From: an uncultured Actinomycetes bacterium
GTDB taxonomy: Bacteria; Actinomycetota; Coriobacteriia; Coriobacteriales; Atopobiaceae
Reading direction: 5' to 3'
NCBI GenBank assembly: GCA_900314685.1
Contig: OMWE01000006.1
Span: 1-64,000 of the forward strand
Length of the DNA stretch: 64,000 nucleotides
Shown: positions 8,375 to 16,599 of the stretch, piece by piece
How the letters are laid out: the number at the start of each line of letters is the position of its first letter
Position numbering within the stretch: position 1 is the stretch's first letter
The notes under the pieces: model-generated
Database searches by the model: none
Told to the model about the DNA's origin: nothing
The model's input: the letters and a program-made list of their open reading frames with translations, nothing else
Translations under genes and position numbers: made by a program

Positions 8375-9856
8375 ATGAGCAACGATTCCTGGCGCCCCAA
8401 GCTGCACCTCGCCCCGTACAACGGCTCGATCAGCGACCCCAACGGCCTCTGCCAGTTCCGCGGGACCTACCACATCTGCTGTCAGAATGCGCCTGAGTAC
8501 CCCGGCAACTACGACAGTCCGCACGGCTGGGGCCACTATGTGAGCCGCGACCTCGTGAATTGGGTCTTCCTGGGCTGCCATGTGATGCCTGACGCCCCCA
8601 GCGACAAGGACGGCTCCTACTCGGGCGGCGCCTACGTGGCCGGTCCCGACGAGGCCCCGCACGGCGGCGAGGTCTGGTACTACTACACGGGCAATATCCG
8701 CTGGCCCGCAGGCGACGGCACCTACGACGGCCGTCTGGCCAATCAGACCCGCATGCGCTCCTACAACGGCATCAACCTGGGTCCCAAGGAGGTCGTCGTC
8801 ACCAACGCCGACTACCCCTCCTACTGCTCCAACCACGTCCGCGACCCCAAAGTCTGGCGTCAGGACGGCCGTCTCCACATGCTGCTGGGTGCCCGCACGC
8901 GTCAGGACTCCCGCGGCTCCGTCATCTGCTATGGCTCCGACGACGGCGTGCATTGGGCGCTCGAGGGCTCCGTCACCAATACGGGCGCCGAGCCCTTTGG
9001 CTACATGTGGGAGTGCCCGGATCGCATCGTCCTGGCGGACGCCGAGGGCGCGGAGCACCAGTTCCTGGCCACCTGCCCGCAGGGTACCGACGAGCTGGGC
9101 TTGCCCTACAAGCTGCAAAACGTCCACGGCAACGGCTACTTCCCGCTCGAGGGCGACCTGCTGGACCTCCTGCACCAGGACACCGAGCTCATGGCGGCCA
9201 AGGCACCGCATCCCGCCATCGATCAGGAGACCTTCGTCGAGTGGGACCATGGCTTTGACTTCTACGCCTGCCAGACCCTTGCCGCCGAAGACGGCCGCAT
9301 CATGCTGATCGGCTGGATGAGCCTGCCACACGACAAGAACGATGTCCGTCCCTACGACAATCCCACCGACACTTGGCGCGGCTGCCTCACCGTCCCCCGC
9401 GTGCTCAGCCTGGGCGCAGACGGCCGCATCCTCCAGTGGCCCGCAGAGGAGATCACCGCGCTGCGCGGCGATGCCCAGGCTTTCGACGGCACCGCGGCCA
9501 CTATGCCCAAGTGCGCTGACGTCGAGATTGCCGGCATCACGGGCGACGGCACGCTGCGCTTCGACGACGCCCTCGAGCTCCGCATCGCCGACGGTGTGGC
9601 CGAGCTCGTCTTTACCGACGACACGGTCGGCCAGGGTCGCAAGGTCCGCCGCACCCTCTGCGGCGACGTCCACGACATCCGCGTGATCGTGGACACCTCT
9701 GTCCTCGAGATCTACCTCAACGGCGGCGAGACCGTCTTTGGCACACGCTATTTCGCCGAGACCGACGAGCTCACCGTGACCGCCGACCTGCCTGGCGCGC
9801 AGGGCACCTGGTACCCGATGGATCCCATCACGATCAACTACGTCGTCGACCGTTAA
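8375..9856 (+). CDS. Glycoside hydrolase family 32 (sucrose-6-phosphate hydrolase / beta-fructosidase), copy 1
   Basis: A 493-residue GH32 enzyme that should cleave a beta-fructosyl bond in sucrose, sucrose-6-phosphate or a short fructan. The nucleophile motif is SISDPNGLCQF with Asp21; Ser replaces the usual Asn before Asp. RDPKVW carries the transition-state Asp157 and MWECPD the acid/base Glu213. A C-terminal beta-sandwich ends near DTSVLEIYLNGGE. There is no signal peptide, so it works on imported, probably phosphorylated, sugar. The start at 8375 follows AGGAAAGG; the open frame extends further upstream only through tandem repeats. It is first in a rightward unit with the GH13 phosphorylase and a HAD phosphatase. 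It is one of three GH32 genes in this locus and most resembles the copy at 14899-16422. Confidence 0.92.
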   Translation: MSNDSWRPKLHLAPYNGSISDPNGLCQFRGTYHICCQNAPEYPGNYDSPHGWGHYVSRDLVNWVFLGCHVMPDAPSDKDGSYSGGAYVAGPDEAPHGGEVWYYYTGNIRWPAGDGTYDGRLANQTRMRSYNGINLGPKEVVVTNADYPSYCSNHVRDPKVWRQDGRLHMLLGARTRQDSRGSVICYGSDDGVHWALEGSVTNTGAEPFGYMWECPDRIVLADAEGAEHQFLATCPQGTDELGLPYKLQNVHGNGYFPLEGDLLDLLHQDTELMAAKAPHPAIDQETFVEWDHGFDFYACQTLAAEDGRIMLIGWMSLPHDKNDVRPYDNPTDTWRGCLTVPRVLSLGADGRILQWPAEEITALRGDAQAFDGTAATMPKCADVEIAGITGDGTLRFDDALELRIADGVAELVFTDDTVGQGRKVRRTLCGDVHDIRVIVDTSVLEIYLNGGETVFGTRYFAETDELTVTADLPGAQGTWYPMDPITINYVVDR

Positions 9857-9863
9857 AGCACTG

Positions 9864-9899
9864 GACCCGGACGCCCGCAACAAAGCGCCCGGGTCTTTT
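9864..9899 (+). terminator. Rho-independent terminator (possibly partial) after GH32 copy 1
   Basis: GACCCGGACGC (9864-9874) can pair with GCGCCCGGGTC (9885-9895) with one bulge, followed by TTTT. It lies right after the GH32 stop and before the GH13 gene, so it may lower rather than abolish read-through. Confidence 0.6.
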
Positions 9900-9952
9900 C
9901 CGCCGTCCGCCCAGGACACCCGTGCCATGCCATCGAAAGGAGCACGCCGCCC

Positions 9953-11374
9953 ATGGAGTTCCAAAACAAGATCATGCTGATCACCTACGCCGACAGCATG
10001 GGCACCAACCTCAAGGACCTCAAGCACGTGATCGACACCTACTACGACAAGGCCGTCGGCGGTGTGCACATCCTGCCCTTCTTCCCCAGCTCCGCCGACC
10101 GCGGATTCGCCCCCATGCGCTACGACGTCGTGGACCCCAAGTTCGGCACCTGGGACGACGTGGCCGCCATCGGCCGCGACCGCTACATGATGTACGACTT
10201 CATGATCAACCACATCAGCCGCCAGAGCCCCTATTTCCAGGACTTCCTGGCAAAGAAGGACGAGTCGGAGTTCGCGGACTTCTTCATCCGCTACAAGGAC
10301 TTCTGGCCGGGCGGCGAGCCCACGCAGGAGCAGGTGGACAAGATCTATAAGCGCAAGCCGCGCGCGCCCTACATCGACGCCGAGTTCGCCGACGGCACCA
10401 CCGAGAAGGTCTGGTGCACCTTCACGGAGGAGCAGATCGACATCAACATCCGGTCTGCGCGCGCCCAGCAGTTCTTCCGCGACACGCTCAACCAGATGGG
10501 CCGCAACAACGCCAGCATCGTGCGCCTGGACGCCTTCGCCTACGCGGCCAAGAAGCCCGACACCAACTGCTTCTTTGTCGAGCCCGAGACCACCGAGCTG
10601 CTCCAGGACATGCAGCACGTGCTCGACCCCTACGGCGCCATGGTGCTGCCCGAGATCCATGAGCACTACACCATCCAGTTCCAGGTGGCGGACAAGGGCT
10701 ACTGGATCTACGACTTTGCCATCCCCGTGCTCACGCTCTACGCGCTCTACTCGGGCGACGGCCAGTACCTGGCCAAATGGCTGGAGATGAGCCCCAAGCA
10801 CCAGTTCACGACGCTCGACACCCACGACGGCCTGGGCATCGTGGACGTCAAGGACCTCATGCCCGACGACCGGATCGAGTACACCAAGGACAAGATGTTC
10901 TCCGAGGGCGCCAACGTCAAACGCGTCTACAATACCGAGGCCTACCATGTGCTCGACGTCTACCAGGTCAACACGACCTACTACTCGGCCCTGGGCAACG
11001 ACGACGACGCCTACCTGCTGGCCCGCGCCATCCAGTTCTTTGCCCGCGGCGTGCCGATGGTCTACTACGTGGGCGCGCTCGCCGGCGTCAACGACATCGA
11101 GTTCCTCGAGTCGTCCAAGGAGGGCCGCAACATCCTGCGCCACTACTACTCCCTCGACGAGATCGACCGCGAGGTGCAGCGCCCGGTGGTCCGGGACCTC
11201 ATCAGCCTGATGGAGTTCCGCAACAGCCATCCCGCCTTTGACATCGAGGGCGACCTCGACGTGGTGAGCGAGGGCTCGCACCTGGTGATCAAGCGCACGT
11301 CCTCCGACGGCTCCGCCTGGGCCACGCTCGACGCCGACCTCGCCGCACACACCTTCGAGATCACCCACTCCTAG
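9953..11374 (+). CDS. GH13 sucrose phosphorylase family, probably sucrose 6F-phosphate phosphorylase
   Basis: A 473-residue GH13 subfamily 18 enzyme. It should use phosphate to split sucrose (or sucrose-6F-phosphate) into glucose 1-phosphate and fructose (or fructose 6-phosphate). Family marks are the N-terminus KIMLITYADSMGTNLKDL, GGVHILPFFPSSADRGFAP, the nucleophile Asp193 in IVRLDAFAYAAK, the acid/base Glu234 in VLPEIHEHY, and TLDTHDGLGIVDV. Length matches known sucrose phosphorylases. I lean towards the phosphorylated substrate because the only sucrose transporter nearby is a PTS permease, which delivers sucrose-6-phosphate; this is inference, since substrate residues were not checked against a structure. 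Start 9953 follows AAAGGAG. It precedes a HAD phosphatase by 15 bp. Confidence 0.88.
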   Translation: MEFQNKIMLITYADSMGTNLKDLKHVIDTYYDKAVGGVHILPFFPSSADRGFAPMRYDVVDPKFGTWDDVAAIGRDRYMMYDFMINHISRQSPYFQDFLAKKDESEFADFFIRYKDFWPGGEPTQEQVDKIYKRKPRAPYIDAEFADGTTEKVWCTFTEEQIDINIRSARAQQFFRDTLNQMGRNNASIVRLDAFAYAAKKPDTNCFFVEPETTELLQDMQHVLDPYGAMVLPEIHEHYTIQFQVADKGYWIYDFAIPVLTLYALYSGDGQYLAKWLEMSPKHQFTTLDTHDGLGIVDVKDLMPDDRIEYTKDKMFSEGANVKRVYNTEAYHVLDVYQVNTTYYSALGNDDDAYLLARAIQFFARGVPMVYYVGALAGVNDIEFLESSKEGRNILRHYYSLDEIDREVQRPVVRDLISLMEFRNSHPAFDIEGDLDVVSEGSHLVIKRTSSDGSAWATLDADLAAHTFEITHS

Positions 11375-11389
11375 AGGGGAAGACGGACC

Positions 11390-12289
11390 ATGCTACCTGC
11401 AAATCCCCGGTGTCCCCACGGAGTCGGCGCCGCCTTTTACGACCTCGACGGTACCATCCTGGACCTGGACTACATCTCGCCGCGCACCATCGCGGCCATG
11501 CAGGCGGTCCACGAGGCAGGTTGTGCCAACGTGATCAGCACGGGTCGCAACCTGCCCATCGTGCCTGAGGCCATCAAGCTACCCTGCGTGGACTACTACA
11601 TCACCGTCAACGGCGGTCAGATCCTCGACGCGGCAGGCAACCACCTCGTGAGCAAGGCCATCCCGCAGGACCTCGCCCTGGAGCTCGCGAAATGGCTGCA
11701 CGAGGAGGGTGCCGGGCTCAACTGCCTGACCTCCACCGGCGCCTATTTCGAGAACCGCCTCGTGAGCTACATGACCCAGGCGGTCCACCGCATCGACACG
11801 GCCAGTACCCTCACCGACGACGGCCTGGACAAGGAGATCACCAGCCAGCCAAACAAGTTCACCGTCGACGACATCACGCCGGAGCTCATGCGCATCGACG
11901 GCAAGACCAACTTCGTCGAGAAGATGGGCGCCTGCTTCGACACCCGCGCCGACCTCGAGCGCGACCTCGCGATCCTGAACGAGCGGGGCGACCTGCAGAT
12001 CGCCGTGGTCACCCCCACCGAGATCGAGATCACGCTGGTGGGCGTGGAGAAGGGCTCGGGTGTCGAGTGGATCACCGACCACCTGGGCCTCACGCGCGAC
12101 CAGACTGTCGCCTTTGGTGACTCGGGCAACGACCTGCCCATGCAGCCCGCCGTCGGCACCTTCGTGGCCGTGGGCAACGCCTCCGATCTCGTGAAGGAAA
12201 AGGCCGACGCAATCGTGGACTCCATGTGGGACGACGGCGTGGCCAAGTGGCTCGAGGCGGCTTTGCGCGGGGAGTTCTATCAGGCGTAG
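11390..12289 (+). CDS. HAD superfamily phosphatase, Cof type
   Basis: A 299-residue member of the Cof-like HAD phosphatases, which remove phosphate from sugar phosphates and other small metabolites. Motif I is FYDLDGTILDLD with the nucleophile and acid/base Asp pair. Motif II Ser/Thr lies in NVISTGRN, and motif IV is VAFGDSGNDLPM, preceded by a Lys in EKGSGVEWI. It starts 15 bp after the GH13 gene, so it is probably co-transcribed and may hydrolyse a hexose phosphate formed by this pathway or protect against sugar-phosphate excess; the substrate is not readable from sequence. The opposite arm of the sucrose locus also ends with a Cof-type phosphatase (12434-13258), and the two genes converge. 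Confidence 0.85.
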   Translation: MLPANPRCPHGVGAAFYDLDGTILDLDYISPRTIAAMQAVHEAGCANVISTGRNLPIVPEAIKLPCVDYYITVNGGQILDAAGNHLVSKAIPQDLALELAKWLHEEGAGLNCLTSTGAYFENRLVSYMTQAVHRIDTASTLTDDGLDKEITSQPNKFTVDDITPELMRIDGKTNFVEKMGACFDTRADLERDLAILNERGDLQIAVVTPTEIEITLVGVEKGSGVEWITDHLGLTRDQTVAFGDSGNDLPMQPAVGTFVAVGNASDLVKEKADAIVDSMWDDGVAKWLEAALRGEFYQA

Positions 12290-12306
12290 CGACTCACAAA
12301 CACAAA

Positions 12307-12354
12307 CCGCGCCGGACGTGCGCCCATTTGGGCCCGTCCGGCGCGGCGTTTTTT
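12307..12354 (+). terminator. Strong rho-independent terminator between convergent arms of the sucrose locus
   Basis: A perfect 12-bp stem, CCGCGCCGGACG (12307-12318) with CGTCCGGCGCGG (12335-12346), followed on the plus strand by TTTTTT (12349-12354). On the other strand the stem is followed by a weaker T-rich stretch, so it may also stop the leftward HAD gene transcript. Confidence 0.85.
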
Positions 12355-12433
12355 CTTGTCACGGCATTTTTATCGCAGGCGCTTTCCTTTTCGCGGCGTT
12401 CTTCTTGTCTCCGTTTTTCTTATCGCGCGAGCC

Positions 12434-13258
12434 CTACCGATTGAACCAGTGGTCCTCGAAGTAGCGGCCAAAGCCGTCCTCATCGACCCCGTACTCCGTG
12501 ACGGCGTCGGCCACGGCTTTGCTGGCCTCGCAGCCATTGGCCATGCAGACGCCCCAGCCCGCCGCCTCAATCATCGCGGTGTCGTTGTCCATGTCGCCGA
12601 TCGCGAGAATCTCGCTCACGGGGATGCCGTTGCGCTCCGCATAACGGCGTAGGCCCACGCCCTTGTTGAGGCCCGGCAGCACAAACTCCACCGTACCGGG
12701 GAAGGTCCGCACGCTATCCCACTTGTCTGAGGGATGGGCGTTGACGACCGCCATGATCTCCTCGTCGAGCTCGGGCTCATATTGGACCTCGACCTTGCCT
12801 GTGTCCACCTCAGCCATCTTCTCGGGCATCACATATTCGACGCGCGAGTGGTTGCGACCGACGCTCTCCTGCAGCTTGCGGTCGTTGCGCTTGGCGTATA
12901 CGAGATCGTAGGCGTCGCGGTACACGATGCAGTCGCAGTCGAGCGGCCACATGAACTCGAGGATCTCGCCGATGGCGTCGGCGGGCAGCAGCATGCTATG
13001 CTCCACGCCCTCGTGGTCCTTGTCCCAGATGTCGCCGCCGTTCATGCCGATCGCGAGGTCGAATTCAAAGCTCAGGCCCCACTCCTTGGCCTTGTCGAGG
13101 GAGCGGTGGTCGAGCGGTCGGCCCGACGCGGTGCCAAAGAGCACGCCCTCCTCGTGCAGGCGCTCAATCGCCGCCTTCGTGCGCGGCATCAAGCCCTGTC
13201 CCTTGGGCGTGAGCGTCCCGTCGACATCGGCCAGCACTGCGGTGAGTTTTTCGATCAT
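12434..13258 (-). CDS. HAD superfamily phosphatase, Cof type (second)
   Basis: A 274-residue Cof-type HAD phosphatase. Motif I is AVLADVDGTLTPKGQ, motif II TASGRPLDHRS, the conserved Lys lies in LPGLNKGVGL, and motif IV is LAIGDMDNDTAM. The start at 13258 is chosen because GAGAGG lies seven bases upstream; the ATG six bases earlier would sit on that site. It is the last gene of the leftward sucrose operon, about 90 bp after GH32 copy 2. Like its counterpart on the rightward arm it is expected to act on sugar phosphates in the cytosol, but the substrate is unknown. The two phosphatases share only family motifs and are not recent duplicates. Confidence 0.85.
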   Translation of the reverse strand: MIEKLTAVLADVDGTLTPKGQGLMPRTKAAIERLHEEGVLFGTASGRPLDHRSLDKAKEWGLSFEFDLAIGMNGGDIWDKDHEGVEHSMLLPADAIGEILEFMWPLDCDCIVYRDAYDLVYAKRNDRKLQESVGRNHSRVEYVMPEKMAEVDTGKVEVQYEPELDEEIMAVVNAHPSDKWDSVRTFPGTVEFVLPGLNKGVGLRRYAERNGIPVSEILAIGDMDNDTAMIEAAGWGVCMANGCEASKAVADAVTEYGVDEDGFGRYFEDHWFNR

Positions 13259-13349
13259 ACGCATTCCTCTCGTATCAAATGTTCGCCCTATTGTGCATAG
13301 GGCGAACGCAGACTCATACACAAGGTCCTTGCCTTGTCGGGGTCAGTCC

Positions 13350-14831
13350 TTATTCGACCATGAAGCCCTTCTTTGCCGCCTCGGCAGCTTCCCTAGCCTC
13401 CCAGACGTCAGCCATGCCGTCGTCCATCTTCCAGCCCTTGCAGGTATCGGCCTCGCCGACCGTCTCGACGCGCAGTTCGTCGGCCGTCGGGAACCAGCGC
13501 GTCGCAAAGGCGAGCAGGCCGTCGTTGACAAAGACCTCGACCGCGCTGGAGTCGACCAGCAGGCGGATGTCGTCGGCTTTTGCGCAATCACAGTGGTGCT
13601 CGACGCGCCCGCCTGCGATGGCCGGGTCGCCCACGAAGCGCAGCGTCGCGCGCCCGTCCGCCACCGTGAACTCCAACGCGTCGTCCAACATGATGCGGTA
13701 GTCTCCCTTGATGCCCTTGACGCGCAGGTCGGCACGGTGCCGGGGGAAGGTGAAGACGCCGTTTACCGGCTTGACCTTGCCGTGGCGGAGCTTCTTCATC
13801 TCGGGCACGGGGTAGTTGCGCAGCAGGTTGTCTTCTCCGCGCGTGATGATACGCGGCACGGTCAGGCATTGCCAGAAATCAAGGCCGCCGGGCTTGGTCT
13901 CGTACGGCTGGTCGGGCACGCCCATCCAAGCGAGCATGATGGTGCGGCCCCGCTCGTCCACAAACGCCTGTGTGGCGTAGAAGTCGAAGCCGTGGTCCCA
14001 CAGGATGAACTCATCCGTATCGACCGTCGTCGCGTTGAGCACACGGCCCGGCATGGGGATGTAGCCCGTGATGTGGTTGTTCTCCCAGTCGGGCACCTCG
14101 TCGCGCCGACGCTGCGGGCAGAATACCAGGTACTCGTGGAGTTTGCCCCGCGCATCGGGGAAGACGAGCCGGTCGGGGCACTCCCACATGTAGCCGAAGT
14201 GCTGGCGCGCGCGGATGGTGGAGCGCAACTGCCAGTGGAGTTTGTCGCGGCTGTCGTACAGCATGATGAAGCCGTTGTCGCTCTTGTCGCGCGCGCCGAG
14301 GATCATGCGGTAGGGCCTGCCGTCGCCATTGTCCTCGATCCACACCTTGGGGTCGCGGACGTGGCAGGTCACATAGTCGGGGTAGTCACGCGGCATCAGC
14401 AGCACGTCTTTGCGGGTGAAATGCAGCGCGTCCTGGGACGTGGTCGTGATCTGGCTCTCCCAACGCCCCTCGTAATCGTAGTCGTGCGTGCCCGGCTCCT
14501 TGAAATTGCCCGTGAAGAAGAGCCGCATCGTCTGGCCACCGTCCTCGAGGAAGGCACAGCCGGAGAACGACCCGTGCGCGTCGAAGGGCGAGTCCTCGTG
14601 GATCGAGAGTCCCGTGTGGTGCCAGTGCACCAGGTCCTCGCTCCACGCATGGCCCCACGCGCGGGGGAACATATCGGGATAGTTGGGCATGTACTGGTGA
14701 TACACGTGGTAGATGCCCTTGAATTGACAGCAGCCGTTGGGGTCGTTCAACCAGCCCACCCCGCCCGGGGGCATCAGGTGAAAGCCCAGGCGCCAGCGCT
14801 CGTTGTCGTCCTTCGCAGCCTTACCGGTCAT
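13350..14831 (-). CDS. Glycoside hydrolase family 32 (sucrose-6-phosphate hydrolase / beta-fructosidase), copy 2
   Basis: A 493-residue GH32 enzyme with the most canonical active site of the three copies: WLNDPNGCCQF (Asp30 nucleophile), HVRDPKVW (Asp160) and YMWECPD (Glu218 acid/base). A C-terminal beta-sandwich contains LLVDSSAVEVFVNDG, the usual GH32 signature. There is no signal peptide, so cytosolic action on phosphorylated or imported sucrose and short fructans is expected. The hydrophobic residues near the active site (MPPGGVGWLND, YHVYHQYMPN) match sucrose-6-phosphate hydrolases. It lies 67 bp downstream of GH32 copy 3 in the leftward operon that begins at the PTS permease. The likely role is to give glucose 6-phosphate and fructose from the sugar brought in by ScrA. 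Confidence 0.92.
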   Translation of the reverse strand: MTGKAAKDDNERWRLGFHLMPPGGVGWLNDPNGCCQFKGIYHVYHQYMPNYPDMFPRAWGHAWSEDLVHWHHTGLSIHEDSPFDAHGSFSGCAFLEDGGQTMRLFFTGNFKEPGTHDYDYEGRWESQITTTSQDALHFTRKDVLLMPRDYPDYVTCHVRDPKVWIEDNGDGRPYRMILGARDKSDNGFIMLYDSRDKLHWQLRSTIRARQHFGYMWECPDRLVFPDARGKLHEYLVFCPQRRRDEVPDWENNHITGYIPMPGRVLNATTVDTDEFILWDHGFDFYATQAFVDERGRTIMLAWMGVPDQPYETKPGGLDFWQCLTVPRIITRGEDNLLRNYPVPEMKKLRHGKVKPVNGVFTFPRHRADLRVKGIKGDYRIMLDDALEFTVADGRATLRFVGDPAIAGGRVEHHCDCAKADDIRLLVDSSAVEVFVNDGLLAFATRWFPTADELRVETVGEADTCKGWKMDDGMADVWEAREAAEAAKKGFMVE

Positions 14832-14898
14832 TGCGGCCTCCTATCGGTCGTCACGGCCTTTTGTCGACTATTGCGACCCTATCGGTCGCCACGGATCG

Positions 14899-16422
14899 CT
14901 ATCCGACGTTTGCGAAGGTAAAGGCACCCATCTCCCATGCGGTGTAGCGCGCCTGCAGCGTAGAGGTCACGTGCAGGTTGGTGATGTCGAGCGGATACCA
15001 ACGCGTGGTCATGGTCTTCTCGCCGCCGTTGATGTAGATTTCGACGACCGAGGTATCCACCATGATACGCAAATCGGTCACACGGCCAGCGGAGAGGTCC
15101 GAGAGGAGCAGGCGGCGGTTGGTGCGCCAGCGGCCCGACGGGCTCTGGAAGTCCAGCTCGAGCATATCGCCGTGGATGAAGAGCTCCAAGTCCGCGCCGA
15201 TGATCACGCGACCCTCACCTTGGATGCCCTCGATCAGCGTGTCGCAGGTCCCGTTGGGGAAAAGCGCGCTCACGGCGCCGTCGATATCGAACATGTCGCA
15301 GGTGGTCTGCGAGCCGACGTAGCCTGTGGCACCGGGCGCCGCCTCCGCCGTGAACTCGACGGGCGTCTCGCGCAGCGCCTCGATCTCCTCCACAGGCCAG
15401 AAGCACACGCGGCCCGCCTCATTGAGGGAGAGCACGCGCGGCAGGGTCATCGTGTGCATCCACTCGCGCGTGGGCGTCTCGTACTGGAACTCGATGTCGG
15501 GCAGACCGACCCAGCCGCCCAGGATAGAGCGGCCGCGCTCGTCCACAAAGATTTGCGGGCAGTAGTAGTCAAAGCCGTAATCCGTCTCGACGAAGTCCTT
15601 CATATCGAAGCAGGCGTAGGGACCGTCGGCCTCCATCAGACCAGGGTCCTGGGACAGCAGGTCGATGACCTTGCCCTCCACGGGGAAATAACCGCAGTTG
15701 TGGATGTTTTGGAACTTGAAGGGCTGCTTGGGCACGCCCTGCGGGCAGACAAAGAGGAACTCACGCCCGTCGATCTGGGCGACGTTGGGGCACTCCCACA
15801 TGTAGCCGAAGGCCCGCTCGCCCCGGTTGGTGGCCGAGCCCTCGAGCTCCCACGCATAGCCGTCGTCGGACTTGTAGAGCAATACGCCGCCGCGGCTGTC
15901 CTTGGTGCGAGCGCCGAGCAGCATGTGCAGGCGGCCGTCCTGCTCCCAGACCTTGGGGTCGCGCACGTGGTTGGAGCAGTAGGCGGGGTAGCCGTCGTTG
16001 CCCAGCACGCAGACCTTGTCGGTGAAGTGGTCGCCGTCCTCGGAGATCACGAGGTTCTCGTTGGCCAGACGCCCCGCAAAGTCGTAGTCGTAGTCACCGG
16101 GCATCAGGACGTTGCCGGTGTAGTAGCACCAGAGCTTGCCGTCACGCACAAGCGCGGAGCCTGAATAAGAACCGTTGCGGTCGAGCTCGCAGTCCGGACG
16201 GATGGTCTCCCCGTGGAAGGTCCAGTTCACAAGGTCGGGGCTGGACCAATGCCCCCACCCGTGCCCGACCGCCGGCCACTTGGGCGTGTACTGGTGGAAG
16301 AAGTGATACACGCCGTCCAGCTGCGACAAACCGTTCGGATCCGTGAGACCGCCCGTCGGCGTCTGCAGGTGATACCTCAGCCGCCAATTGTGCTTGGGAT
16401 TCCAGTTGATATCGACCGCCAT
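14899..16422 (-). CDS. Glycoside hydrolase family 32 (beta-fructosidase), copy 3
   Basis: A 507-residue GH32 enzyme with GLTDPNGLSQL (Asp28; Thr instead of Asn before the nucleophile), HVRDPKVW (Asp155) and YMWECPN (Glu210, with Asn instead of the final Asp). It ends with a beta-sandwich containing MVDTSVVEIYINGGE. The changes around the nucleophile resemble those in copy 1 (SDPNG), so copies 1 and 3 may share a substrate range different from copy 2. There is no signal peptide. It is separated from the upstream fructokinase by 177 bp that hold a large inverted-repeat structure, which may set the level of read-through into the two GH32 genes. Confidence 0.91.
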   Translation of the reverse strand: MAVDINWNPKHNWRLRYHLQTPTGGLTDPNGLSQLDGVYHFFHQYTPKWPAVGHGWGHWSSPDLVNWTFHGETIRPDCELDRNGSYSGSALVRDGKLWCYYTGNVLMPGDYDYDFAGRLANENLVISEDGDHFTDKVCVLGNDGYPAYCSNHVRDPKVWEQDGRLHMLLGARTKDSRGGVLLYKSDDGYAWELEGSATNRGERAFGYMWECPNVAQIDGREFLFVCPQGVPKQPFKFQNIHNCGYFPVEGKVIDLLSQDPGLMEADGPYACFDMKDFVETDYGFDYYCPQIFVDERGRSILGGWVGLPDIEFQYETPTREWMHTMTLPRVLSLNEAGRVCFWPVEEIEALRETPVEFTAEAAPGATGYVGSQTTCDMFDIDGAVSALFPNGTCDTLIEGIQGEGRVIIGADLELFIHGDMLELDFQSPSGRWRTNRRLLLSDLSAGRVTDLRIMVDTSVVEIYINGGEKTMTTRWYPLDITNLHVTSTLQARYTAWEMGAFTFANVG

Positions 16423-16451
16423 GCCTACCTCCTCAATTCAGCGACGAGGAA

Positions 16452-16583
16452 GGGTGGTGCGGCGCGGGGGCAGTTTTTGCGAGTTGCGAAACTATATTAA
16501 TTTTCAAATAGTTGAGCAAGCGAGCAAAAGCGTCCTTCTTTTGCGAGCGCCGAGCGAATAACTGCCCCCGCGCCGCACCACCC
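16452..16583. repeat. 24-bp perfect inverted repeat enclosing two smaller hairpins
   Basis: Two identical 24-bp arms in inverted orientation, 16452-16475 (starts GGGTGGTGCGGCGCGG) and 16560-16583, enclose 84 bp. Inside, ACTAT/ATAGT with flanking bases can form one hairpin (about 16480-16528) and GCAAAAG-CGTCCTT-CTTTTGC (from 16524) another, giving a three-way or cloverleaf shape in RNA or single-stranded DNA. It lies between the fructokinase and GH32 copy 3. No poly-T follows, so it is not a standard terminator. Confidence 0.8.
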
Positions 16584-16599
16584 CTCCCCTCATCAACAA

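Noticed and set aside
8174-11368. Very long minus-strand open frame (over 1000 codons) opposite GH32 and the GH13 gene
   Set aside because: It is antisense to two well-supported enzymes; its His/Val/Asp/Gly/Leu-rich composition is that of a shadow frame in high-GC DNA, and it has no recognisable motif.
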